From Archangium primigenium (GTDB lineage Bacteria; Myxococcota; Myxococcia; Myxococcales; Myxococcaceae), in contig NZ_JADWYI010000001.1 in assembly GCF_016904885.1 (NCBI RefSeq), positions 1,240,001 to 1,304,000 on the forward strand: a DNA stretch of 64,000 nucleotides, given 5' to 3'. This document shows, in pieces, positions 15,306 to 23,799 of the stretch. The translations under genes were made by a program, and so were the position numbers. How positions within the stretch are numbered: position 1 is the stretch's first letter; each line of letters opens with the position of its first letter. Under the pieces are notes generated by a model. The model saw nothing but the letters and a program-made list of their open reading frames with translations. It ran no database searches and was not told the DNA's origin.

Positions 15306-15749
15306 ATGACCCCGGTGGCGGTCTTCTCGCTCCAGTCGGGCCACCTCCGCCACGACGGACGGGAGACGGGCCTCCGCGTCTCCGCCGCCCTCCTGGAGGC
15401 CCAGTTCCGGCTTCCCTCGGGGCTCTTCCTGCTCTTCCTCACCGACGACTGTCCTTATGAGGAGCGGCTCCAGATCCTCCTGCTCGACGCGCGCTTCCAG
15501 CTCCTGGATGGGCTCTCGGTGGGCTGGATCTACACGCCCGGCATCCTGAGCGGGCTCGAACCCCTGGGGCCGCACGCGCTCCGGTTCGACTTCTTCACGG
15601 ACAGGCCCCTGCGTGTGAGCGTCCACCCCGAGGGCCGCTTCCGCCTGTTCAGACGCCTGCCGTTCTTCGCGCGCCCCCTCGCTCGGCGTCCCTTCGCGCG
15701 GCACTATTTGGAGCTCCAGGCGTTCGAGGGGCGGGCCTCCTTCAAGTAA
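15306..15749 (+). CDS. Hypothetical protein upstream of a GspE-type ATPase
   Basis: A 147-residue protein without signal peptide or membrane helix. It starts MTPVAVFSLQSGHLRHDGRE and contains a beta-rich middle (LFLLFLTDDCPYEERLQILL) and a basic C-terminal stretch (FRLFRRLPFFARPLARRPFA). I do not recognise the family. It lies 9 bases before the GspE-like ATPase in the same direction and is probably cotranscribed, so it may assist that ATPase. The downstream gene's ribosome site lies in its last codons. Confidence 0.65.
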   Translation: MTPVAVFSLQSGHLRHDGRETGLRVSAALLEAQFRLPSGLFLLFLTDDCPYEERLQILLLDARFQLLDGLSVGWIYTPGILSGLEPLGPHALRFDFFTDRPLRVSVHPEGRFRLFRRLPFFARPLARRPFARHYLELQAFEGRASFK

Positions 15750-15758
15750 GAAGCCTCC

Positions 15759-17315
15759 ATGCCGACCGGCCCCGAAGGCTTCTCCGAGCTCTCGCAGTTC
15801 CCACTCGATCGTCACTCCATGCGGCTCCTGCCGGAGTCCCTCTGCCGTCGGCTGCTCGTGGTGGTGCTGGGCAAGGTCGACCCGACGCAGTCCAACGCCC
15901 CGGTGACCATCGGCATGGTGCAGCCGGACGACGAGCACATCCTCCTGCGCATCGGGGACCTGCTCGAGCGGCCCATCCAGCCGGTGCGGCTCAACCGCTA
16001 CGAGATCGAGTCCGCCCTCCAGACGGGCTTCGGGCAGGGGCCGCGCACGGAGGCCCAGCTCGTCATCCGCCCGGCGCCGCCGTCCCGAGGGCCTCCGTCC
16101 GCCGTGGAGATGGTCAATCACATCCTCGCGCAGGCGGTGGACAAGAAGGCCTCGGACATCCACATCGAGAGCTATGCCCAGGACGTGGACGTGCGCCTGC
16201 GCATCGACGGCATCCTCCACCAGATGTACACGGACATGGATCCCGAGTCCGTGCGCGAGGTGGTCAGCCGCATCAAGATCCTCGCCGAGCTGGACATCGC
16301 CGAGCGCCGTCGGCCCCAGGACGGCCGCATCCGGGCGCTCATCGAGCTGCGCGAGGACAAGCGCAAGCTCATCGACTTCCGCGTGAGCGTGGTGCCCAGC
16401 CCCGCGGGCGAGGATGTCGTCATCCGCATCCTGGACGCGCAGGCGGGGCTCGTCCCGGTGGACAAGCTCGGCATGACCGCCGAGATGCAGCGTGTCTTCC
16501 TGCAACTGCTCTCCAACCCCGAGGGGCTCGTGCTGGTGACCGGTCCCACCGGCAGCGGCAAGACGACCACGCTCTACTCGGCCCTGTCCCAGCTCAATGA
16601 CGGGCGGCGGAAGATCATCACCGCCGAGGACCCCATCGAGTACTTCGTCCCCAAGGTCAACCAGAAGCAGGTCAGCGAGCAGATGTCCTATCCGCTGCTG
16701 CTGCGCGCCCTGATGCGCCAGGACCCCAACGTCATCCTCATGGGCGAGGTGCGCGACCTGGAGACGGGGAACACGGCGCTCAACGCGGCGCGCACGGGTC
16801 ACCTCGTGCTGAGCACGCTGCACACGGCGGACGCGGTGGGCGCCATCGGCCGCCTGCGCGGCCTGGAGCTGGACGACACGGACATCGCGGATGCGCTCCT
16901 GGCGGTGCTGGCGCAGCGGCTCGCGCGCCGCGTCTGCGAGAAGTGCTCCACGGAGGCGGTGCTCACCGAGGCGCAGACGGCGCTCTTCGGCGGCCTGTTG
17001 GACGGCCTGCGCCCGCGCAAGGGCCAGGGGTGCGCGCACTGCCACCACACGGGCTATCGCGGCCGTGTCGGCATCTACGAGCTGCTCATGGTGGAGCCAG
17101 GCCTCCAGGACCTGATCGTCACCGGGGCCCACAACGCGCGGCTGCGCGAGCACGCGCGCCAGCACGGCTTCCGGTCGATGGTCGAGGACGCGCTGGACAA
17201 GATTGGCGCGGGGCTGACCACGCTGGACGAGCTGACCCGCGTGGTGCCCTTCCGCCACATCGTCGCCACCCGCGAGGAGCGGCGACGCCAGGGGCTCAGC
17301 AGTTCTTCTGGATGA
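15759..17315 (+). CDS. GspE/PulE/PilB-family secretion or pilus assembly ATPase
   Basis: A 518-residue hexameric ATPase of the type II secretion/type IV pilus assembly group. The central N2 domain is visible in DKKASDIHIESYAQDVDVRL and RLRIDGILHQM. Walker A is GPTGSGKTT (about residues 264-272), the Asp box TAEDPIEY, Walker B VILMGEVRD and the His box GHLVLSTLHTADA. A four-cysteine zinc site (CEKC and CAHC, about residues 393 and 428) is of the GspE/PilB type. The N-terminal domain is short and divergent compared with PilB. No other secretion or pilus gene is nearby except the preceding unknown, so it is an isolated paralog. Its 3' end overlaps the convergent lipoprotein gene by 20 bases. Confidence 0.93.
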   Translation: MPTGPEGFSELSQFPLDRHSMRLLPESLCRRLLVVVLGKVDPTQSNAPVTIGMVQPDDEHILLRIGDLLERPIQPVRLNRYEIESALQTGFGQGPRTEAQLVIRPAPPSRGPPSAVEMVNHILAQAVDKKASDIHIESYAQDVDVRLRIDGILHQMYTDMDPESVREVVSRIKILAELDIAERRRPQDGRIRALIELREDKRKLIDFRVSVVPSPAGEDVVIRILDAQAGLVPVDKLGMTAEMQRVFLQLLSNPEGLVLVTGPTGSGKTTTLYSALSQLNDGRRKIITAEDPIEYFVPKVNQKQVSEQMSYPLLLRALMRQDPNVILMGEVRDLETGNTALNAARTGHLVLSTLHTADAVGAIGRLRGLELDDTDIADALLAVLAQRLARRVCEKCSTEAVLTEAQTALFGGLLDGLRPRKGQGCAHCHHTGYRGRVGIYELLMVEPGLQDLIVTGAHNARLREHARQHGFRSMVEDALDKIGAGLTTLDELTRVVPFRHIVATREERRRQGLSSSSG

Positions 17316-17613
17316 GGTTGTTGCACTCGCGGACCGCGCGCTGGGGCGTGCAGTTCTTGAAGGTACACACCGGACCGCCCGTGGACGGGCTCTTACAGTA
17401 CTCGAGCACCACCCAGCAGGTGGCGGCGGGGTTCATGGCGTCGGTGGAGGGCTCCTCGTAGGACGCGATGGGCGACTCGGACATGCCGTCGCCTTCCACC
17501 ACCAGCGCCGAGGGACTCTCCTCGGTCAGCGTGGACTGCTGCATGTCCTGCTCGGTGCCACCACAGGCGATGAGCGACACGGTCGCGGCCAATCCCAAGA
17601 GAAATTTCTTCAC
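17296..17613 (-). CDS. Small cysteine-rich lipoprotein
   Basis: A 105-residue predicted lipoprotein. Reading from GTG at 17613 gives MKKFLLGLAATVSLIACGG with lipobox LIAC; AAAGGA lies 13-18 bases upstream of the start. Residues after the lipid-bearing Cys are acidic and Ser/Glu-rich, then the C terminus has six cysteines (CWVVLEYC, VCTFKNC, ECNNLIQKNC) likely forming three disulfides in the envelope. The function is unknown. The gene converges on the GspE-like gene and their last 20 bases overlap. Confidence 0.75.
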   Translation of the reverse strand: MKKFLLGLAATVSLIACGGTEQDMQQSTLTEESPSALVVEGDGMSESPIASYEEPSTDAMNPAATCWVVLEYCKSPSTGGPVCTFKNCTPQRAVRECNNLIQKNC

Positions 17614-18049
17614 GAGCTGAAGGTCCTTTCCGAGCCCTGGCTTCACCCGTGAAGCCAGCGTGGTCGAATGGGTAAGCACGCTCAGTGACGTTGGGAAGGT
17701 AGCGAAGCCGTGGCCTGGCGAGTGAGGTGCGTCACATCGCCGGAGTGAGCCGCTTCACAGTTTTCCTGTGAGTGGACTGGTAGACAGTCCCCATGAATCC
17801 TGAAGACGGGGTCTGAGCCAGGGCCTTGGGCCTGGGGCCGTCTGTGTTCTCGGCCCACGGGGCGCTCTCCCGAGTGAATGGACGTTTCGACATCGCGGGC
17901 GCGCGAACGTCACACGTGTGCGCGGATCCACCCAACTCATCCCTCCCACCAAGACCTCACGCTCTTGAGAGAAGGCTGTCTTCTCTCGCCCGCGGTACTG
18001 CTGTTCAACACGTACGGACACCTGGACGCTGAACCTGGATGTGTTTCAC
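17614..18049. other. Intergenic region with two inverted repeats
   Basis: About 435 bases between a minus-strand lipoprotein and the plus-strand lipoprotein-RHS pair, so it should hold promoters for both. I see GGACTG (17774-17779) paired with CAGTCC (17785-17790), and GAGAGAAG (17967-17974) paired with CTTCTCTC (17980-17987). Neither is followed by a T run, so they are not clear terminators. No gene is supported here. Confidence 0.5.
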
Positions 18050-18382
18050 ATGCGAATGAAATCAAGAGCTTTGCCCTTGTGGATGTGGGCCTGGTGCTGT
18101 CTGGCCAGCGCCTGTTTGAACGCGGGACCCGAGGCCACCATCGAGGAGCCCACCGCCAGTGAGTCGGCGAAGGCCTTACTGACGGGAGTCGTCGCTTGTA
18201 ACCCCACCAGCACGGCGAATTGCCAGGGCTGCGCGTCCGGCCTGTGCTTGCAGCGACACTCCGGACGGATTTGCACGACCGCGTGCAGTGACACCCAGCC
18301 CTGTGCCACGGGGAAGGAATGCGAGATGCGGCAGACAGGTGCGGGATTGCTCGGGTACTGCGTGCCCACGGGAAGAAATTGA
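18050..18382 (+). CDS. Cysteine-rich lipoprotein coupled to the RHS gene
   Basis: A 110-residue predicted lipoprotein: MRMKSRALPLWMWAWCCLAS followed by ACLN, lipobox LASAC. The mature part carries ten or so cysteines in a compact arrangement (ACNPTSTANCQGCASGLCLQ, ICTTACSDTQPCATGKECEM), resembling disulfide-rich extracellular modules common in myxobacterial surface proteins. ATG 18050 is favoured (GGA ten bases upstream); GTG 18041 is an alternative. The stop overlaps the RHS start codon (TGATG at 18380-18384), so the two are translationally coupled. It may be an accessory or envelope-anchoring partner of the RHS protein; a role as immunity protein is possible but unsupported. Confidence 0.7.
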   Translation: MRMKSRALPLWMWAWCCLASACLNAGPEATIEEPTASESAKALLTGVVACNPTSTANCQGCASGLCLQRHSGRICTTACSDTQPCATGKECEMRQTGAGLLGYCVPTGRN

Positions 18383-21300
18383 TGAGACCCCTTCGGATTC
18401 GTGTGTTGAGTCTTTGTTCCGCGCTGTATGCGTTGTTCCCCGTGGGCGCCGCGGCGCAGCAGCTCTGCAGTCCGTTCGACGCCATTCCCGCGTCGAACGT
18501 CTCCTCGGGCGGCCGCATGGCCGACGTGGCGGCCTGCTGTGATGGCGAGGCCACCGATGAAGGCTGTGGTCCCTGCCGGTGTGCCGAGTGTGGGGATGAG
18601 CCCGCGGAGCGAAACATCGGTCGTCCGGTGGACGTGCTGAATCAGTTCGCCTGGCTGGAGCGGACAGATACCCACCTCGCCATGCCCAATGGGCCCGCCC
18701 TGCTGATGGGCCGGACGTACTCCACCCACTGGGCGCAATCGAAGGGGGGGCGGGATGAGATTGGCCGACTCGGCCCGGGCTGGACGGACACCTATGGCGC
18801 CCGACTGGTCTTCGATGGCAACTCCCCACCCCAGGTCGTGACGTACCGCAAGGCGGACACCGGCACGGAGAACTTCACCCGGCAGCAGGATGGCTCCTAC
18901 GCGGGCCGGATGCCTGGGCGGCGTCTCGTCTATGACTCGGGGACGCAGCGCTGGGTGATGGAGAAGTTCGATGCCAGCACCGAGGTGTTCGATGCGCTCG
19001 GACAACTCGTGCTGCTTCGCGCTCCGGATGGGGGCGAGGCGCAACTGGTGTATGCCGATGGGCTCAGCTGTCCGGTGACCGCGGCCCGACCGGCGGGCGT
19101 GCTGTGCCGGGTGGACTTCCTCTTCGGCCATCAGCTGTGGTTCAGCTATCACGCCACCGCGTGGCCGGGCGCGACCCGACTGGCCGCGGTGTCCCGGGAC
19201 GCCGCGGGCACCCAGCCGCTCGTGCAGTACGCGTACAACACCGGCGGCTACCTGGTGACGGTGACCCAGCCGGACAACCGGCAGGAGCACTACGCCTACG
19301 CCTTCACCCATGCCTTCCCCCGGTACCCCGGTGCCACGGTGAAGCTGTTGACGTCGGCCACGGACGGGGTGGGGGCGCTGGTGGAGTCCTTCACCTACCA
19401 CCAGGAAGTCCTGGGGCAGAGCCGGGTGACGGTCCACGAGAACCCCGAGGGTCGCTACACGTTCTCGGCGGGCCGGGTGCTCTCGACGTCGAGCGTCCGC
19501 ACCACGCATGTGCGGTCGACCCGCGAGAACCTGGACTACACCTGGGAGGGAGGAAAGCTGAAGACGGTCTGTCACAGCAATGCCCAGGGCTGTGATTCGA
19601 GCCGCATCAAGGAAGTCACGGTGCCCGCCACGGGCATCCAGGCCGCGACCTGCGAGCGAGGCTTCGATGGCTTCTACACGCGCTACCTGCGCGACGCGCT
19701 GGGCCGCCGCACCTCGACGCTCCGAGGGCTCGCGAGCTGCGCTAGCCCGACGGATCAGGAACTCGCCCACGAGGTGTTCAAGGGGTACGTGGCCAACTCG
19801 AACCGTGACGCCTACACCGCTCGCAAGAGCGTGGACACGACGGTGGGAACCCAGACGTTCTCGGTGAACGACTACACGGCGCACAGCGCCGCGGTGGACC
19901 CCCTCTGCGGCAATGCCTCCTGCCAGGTCCCCACGGCCTACAACACGCCCGCTTCCGCGCTCACCTCGCAGGTGCAGCAGCGAGTCCGGTTCGGTCGCAC
20001 CCTGGGCAACACCAATGGCACCTGGGTCAACCGCATGGAGGTGACGAAGTTCACCTACAACAGCCAGGGACTGCTGACGCAGAAGGACGGGCCTCTGCCT
20101 GGCACGGCGGATACCTTGACCTATGAGTACTACGACGTGCTGGGCCCCCAGGCGTCGGCGGGTCGGCTCAAGAGGATCCTCCACGGCACCCGGGTGCTCA
20201 CCGAGTACCAGGATTACGATGCCCTGGGGCGTGCCCAGCGGATCCTGAACGAGAGCGGCCAGGCCACGGTCCAGACCTTCGACGCCATGGGCCGGATTCT
20301 CACGGCGCAGGGGCCGGATGACACGCAGCCGACCGTCCTCACCTACACGGCGGCGGGAAAGCAGCAGGAAGTCAAACTGCCCAGCGGCGCTCGCTTGATC
20401 TACAGCCACAACACCCTCGGTCAGATGACCTCCGTGGGCGTGACGAGCACCCCTTCGGGGACGCCTCCGGTCTTCGATGAGGAGATCACGTACGAGTGGG
20501 GGACGGCCCTTGTCGAAGCGGGCCGCATGCTGAGCGAGAGCTACTCGCGCGACGGCGCCGTGGTGCGCACCACCCGCTATGGGTACGACGACCAAGGTCG
20601 CAAGGCGGAGATCCGCTACATGCGGACGGATGGACAGGACAACGAGCGGGCCGCCGTGCACCTCTCGACCTTCGACGAAGACGGGCACCTCACCACCACG
20701 GAGGTGGGCGTGTCCTCGGTGACCGAGGGGAGCGAGACGGACGCACCCACCAATCACATCTATGACCAGCTCCAGCGGCTGTCCCAGGTGACCCGGGGCG
20801 ACTACGTCACCCAGAACCTGCTCTACGATGTGCATCACAACCTCGCGGAGGTGAACGAGACGAGTGTGTTTGGCTCGGGCACTCCGCGGATGCGGTACAA
20901 GTACGATGACTTCGGTCGGCTCGTGGAGGTGACGAGCATCACCCTGGGGACCCGGCGCTATGTCTATGACGAAGCGGGCAATCGGGTGCAGGAACTCGTG
21001 CCGACCGGAGAGGTCCTGACCACGGCGTATGATGCGCGTGGCCGGGCCCTGTCCATCACGGGGCCGGACTACTCCGTGAGCTTCACCCACGACACGGATG
21101 CGGCCAGTATGATCCTCGATTGCGCGACGGGCACGGCGCTCGGGGCCAGCCAGGGAATGGGTCGCCTCACGGCGGTGACGGAGCCTTCGGGCAACACCTA
21201 CTTCGGGTACACCGTGGGAGGGCGGCCGCGCTTCGAGGCGAGGGTTGCTCCAGGCGCCACCTGCGCGAAGACCATGCGATGGGAATACAATACCAACGGT

Positions 21301-23799
21301 ACCTTCGCCGCCTTGCGCTACCCCAGTGGTGCGCGCATCCGTTACGACTACCCCACGGGTGTGCTGCATGCCCGTGAGCTCTCCGCGATGGTGCTGGAGG
21401 TGGGAGCCTCGTCCATTCCTCTCACGACGGGCCTGGTCTGGTCGGGTGGGGGACTCAGGGCCTACTCCGCGGGCAATGGTCTCATGTGGAGTCTGTCGCG
21501 CTGGATGGATGGTGCTCCGCGTGAGTGGAAGCTCACCCAGGGCCCTGGCGGTGCGTTGGTCCGCAACCGTGTCTTTGGCGAAGAGGTGAACGGTACGCTC
21601 GAGCCTCGCGTGAACGGACGCGGCAGTCCCAATCGCATCGAGGAGAACGTTCCGGCTTGGACTCGAGGCTACACGTACGAGCCCGGGACGGGACGCCTGA
21701 TGATCGACAGCAGTCCGGATTACGTGGAGCAGTACCTCTACACGACGGATGACAACCGTTCCTTCTCCTTCGGCTCTTTCCCCCAGAATTCGGGCATGAG
21801 CAGGACCTCGTCGTACACGTACAACAACAGCAACAACTCTCGTCTGTCGAGTGTCAGCACCACGGAAAGCCCGTCCGGTCCCACCACCACTCGAACGTTC
21901 ACTTACTCCACGAGTGGCATGGTCACCCAGGTGAACACGGGCGGCAGGCTGGCGGCCATGTGCTACGACAGTCGCGAGCAGGTAGGCGCCGTGGTGGGGC
22001 CGGGCGGCCAGTACAGTCGGCAGCACTTCAACTACCGGCGGCAGCGTGTCCGCGAGGTGTGGCCGCTCAACGAGTTGGTGACGGATTACTGGGTGGACAG
22101 CGGTGGGTCGCTGCTTGTGGAGACGGGCGCGGCGAGTCTCACCACCCAATACCCCCGGCCTGTCTGGGAGTACGTCTACCTGAATGGCATGCCCGTGGCC
22201 CGCGTGGACTCGGTGGAGGCCGTGAATGGCACCACCACGTACCAGGGAGTCACCTGGCTGTTCGGAGGTCACCTGGGTGAGCTGTTGGTGGAGGCGGACG
22301 CCGACGGTCACGTGATCCGCAACTACGATTATTCGTCGTTCGGTGCCCGCACGGCGCGGCCGACGCCCGCGGTGCCGTCGAACGTCGTCCTGAGCCGCGC
22401 GGCTCCGTCGACCCAGGTGGTGTTGCCTGCCTCCGCCTCGGCGGTGTTGCGCTTCACCAACTACGCCCTGGCGTCCTGTGACAGCGTGGCGGTGGTGGAT
22501 GCGGAGGGACACCTGCTCAAGCGGTTGTCCGCGAGTCAGTCGGCTCAATTCGAGACGGCGAGCCTGCCGGCGCAGGGGGCCTCGATCCAGGTGGTGTTGG
22601 AGCCGGGAGCGTGCGCGGGTCCGTCCTCCTTCACCCTCGCGGAGGTCAAGCCGACCTGGGGCCGTGCCTCGGAAACGGTCCTGACGGGCCATGCCTCTCC
22701 CCATCCCTATCCCGCGGCGGGGTCCACGACCACGCTCTCGCTGTCGTCTCCCTCGCACCTGCTCGTGGAGAGCCACCTGGCGGATTGTGACAGCCTCGAG
22801 GTGCGCCGGAGCGTCACGGGTGAGGTCTTGTGGACCTGGCCGCACGATGGCGGTGTACTGCGCACCGCCTGGACGCCCGAACTGTCCGGGAGCGTGGACG
22901 TGGGCATCTGGAGCAGCGCGGGCTGCAACCAGGGCCAGCAGCAAGCGGGCTTCGCCGTGCTCCGTCAGTACACGCGGCAATCCCCGGGTGCTGCCTCCAA
23001 CCTGCACTACCCGGGACAGCGCAAGCTCGTCGCCGCGGCCAATACCCGCCGGGGCGCGTTCATGGAGCCCGAGGCGGATCTGCTGGAGAACTGGTTCCGT
23101 GTCTATGAGCCTGGTACGGGACGGTACATGCAGCCCGAGCCGTTGGCGTCGGTGGTCCCGGGCATGTCCCTCGGCTCCACATATGGGTACGCCGACAACA
23201 ACCCCCTAGGTGCTGTTGATCCAACGGGGCTCTTCACGCTGTCACCTGGCGCCCCAATCTGCAACAACTGGGATGAGGCGCTCAAACTCGCGAGAAAAAA
23301 GGCGGGTTGTGACGGTGGATGCAAGAAGTGCAAGACGCCGTGTGACGTCTGCCAGATGCTTCAAAGCGATACATACCCCATCGTTTACCTGATTGAGGTT
23401 CTCCAGAATACCGAACACGTAAACGATACTCGGGTCAAAGGTCGAGTTACCATCCAGGCGCATACGGATTATTGGAAGCAGATGAGTCCTATTATTTATC
23501 CGCAGACGGAGGAGTTGAACTCGTTTGCCAGAGGAATCTGGCCGGGAATGGAGGAGGGATACCACTACACAGTCGCGTTCAAGAAGAGTCTTTGCAATAA
23601 GCCAGTCAAGGGGTCCGAGTACATTGGAAAAGACAATCTGGAGAATCTCGCGATGGCGATGCTCCATGAGTCGATTCATATGTGCATGGCTTCGGGGATT
23701 GTGAGCGAGGAAACACTGGATGATCGGCCTTTGAGTTTGAACAGTCCTTGGACGACGGATACGCAAGACGTGGTGGACCAGTGCTGGAAGCAGAAGTGA
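18382..23799 (+). CDS. Exported RHS-repeat protein with HExxH C-terminal tip
   Basis: A 1805-residue secreted RHS/YD-repeat protein. A signal peptide (RVLSLCSALYALFPVGAAA) is followed by YD repeats such as YDALGRAQRILNESG and YDDFGRLVEV. RHS shells are hollow beta-cocoons around a C-terminal toxin. The core motif is present near 23100-23235 (YEPGTGRYMQPEPL, YGYADNNPLGAVDPTGLF). The variable tip (residues about 1617-1805) has a five-cysteine cluster (CDGGCKKCKTPCDVC) and HESIH (1762-1766), an HExxH zinc metallopeptidase signature. The tip DNA is clearly poorer in G+C than the shell, as expected for exchanged tips. ATG 18382 follows directly from the upstream lipoprotein stop. No obvious immunity gene follows; the next gene is a polysaccharide ligase starting one base after the stop. 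Confidence 0.88.
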   Translation: MRPLRIRVLSLCSALYALFPVGAAAQQLCSPFDAIPASNVSSGGRMADVAACCDGEATDEGCGPCRCAECGDEPAERNIGRPVDVLNQFAWLERTDTHLAMPNGPALLMGRTYSTHWAQSKGGRDEIGRLGPGWTDTYGARLVFDGNSPPQVVTYRKADTGTENFTRQQDGSYAGRMPGRRLVYDSGTQRWVMEKFDASTEVFDALGQLVLLRAPDGGEAQLVYADGLSCPVTAARPAGVLCRVDFLFGHQLWFSYHATAWPGATRLAAVSRDAAGTQPLVQYAYNTGGYLVTVTQPDNRQEHYAYAFTHAFPRYPGATVKLLTSATDGVGALVESFTYHQEVLGQSRVTVHENPEGRYTFSAGRVLSTSSVRTTHVRSTRENLDYTWEGGKLKTVCHSNAQGCDSSRIKEVTVPATGIQAATCERGFDGFYTRYLRDALGRRTSTLRGLASCASPTDQELAHEVFKGYVANSNRDAYTARKSVDTTVGTQTFSVNDYTAHSAAVDPLCGNASCQVPTAYNTPASALTSQVQQRVRFGRTLGNTNGTWVNRMEVTKFTYNSQGLLTQKDGPLPGTADTLTYEYYDVLGPQASAGRLKRILHGTRVLTEYQDYDALGRAQRILNESGQATVQTFDAMGRILTAQGPDDTQPTVLTYTAAGKQQEVKLPSGARLIYSHNTLGQMTSVGVTSTPSGTPPVFDEEITYEWGTALVEAGRMLSESYSRDGAVVRTTRYGYDDQGRKAEIRYMRTDGQDNERAAVHLSTFDEDGHLTTTEVGVSSVTEGSETDAPTNHIYDQLQRLSQVTRGDYVTQNLLYDVHHNLAEVNETSVFGSGTPRMRYKYDDFGRLVEVTSITLGTRRYVYDEAGNRVQELVPTGEVLTTAYDARGRALSITGPDYSVSFTHDTDAASMILDCATGTALGASQGMGRLTAVTEPSGNTYFGYTVGGRPRFEARVAPGATCAKTMRWEYNTNGTFAALRYPSGARIRYDYPTGVLHARELSAMVLEVGASSIPLTTGLVWSGGGLRAYSAGNGLMWSLSRWMDGAPREWKLTQGPGGALVRNRVFGEEVNGTLEPRVNGRGSPNRIEENVPAWTRGYTYEPGTGRLMIDSSPDYVEQYLYTTDDNRSFSFGSFPQNSGMSRTSSYTYNNSNNSRLSSVSTTESPSGPTTTRTFTYSTSGMVTQVNTGGRLAAMCYDSREQVGAVVGPGGQYSRQHFNYRRQRVREVWPLNELVTDYWVDSGGSLLVETGAASLTTQYPRPVWEYVYLNGMPVARVDSVEAVNGTTTYQGVTWLFGGHLGELLVEADADGHVIRNYDYSSFGARTARPTPAVPSNVVLSRAAPSTQVVLPASASAVLRFTNYALASCDSVAVVDAEGHLLKRLSASQSAQFETASLPAQGASIQVVLEPGACAGPSSFTLAEVKPTWGRASETVLTGHASPHPYPAAGSTTTLSLSSPSHLLVESHLADCDSLEVRRSVTGEVLWTWPHDGGVLRTAWTPELSGSVDVGIWSSAGCNQGQQQAGFAVLRQYTRQSPGAASNLHYPGQRKLVAAANTRRGAFMEPEADLLENWFRVYEPGTGRYMQPEPLASVVPGMSLGSTYGYADNNPLGAVDPTGLFTLSPGAPICNNWDEALKLARKKAGCDGGCKKCKTPCDVCQMLQSDTYPIVYLIEVLQNTEHVNDTRVKGRVTIQAHTDYWKQMSPIIYPQTEELNSFARGIWPGMEEGYHYTVAFKKSLCNKPVKGSEYIGKDNLENLAMAMLHESIHMCMASGIVSEETLDDRPLSLNSPWTTDTQDVVDQCWKQK

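Noticed and set aside
17967-17987. Hairpin GAGAGAAG/CTTCTCTC as a terminator
   Set aside because: No T run follows on either strand and it lies before, not after, a gene.
18046-23007. A 1653-codon open frame on the minus strand opposite the RHS gene
   Set aside because: It is antisense to a clear RHS protein, its translation is His/Arg/Gly-rich without domains, and long antisense frames are expected at this G+C.
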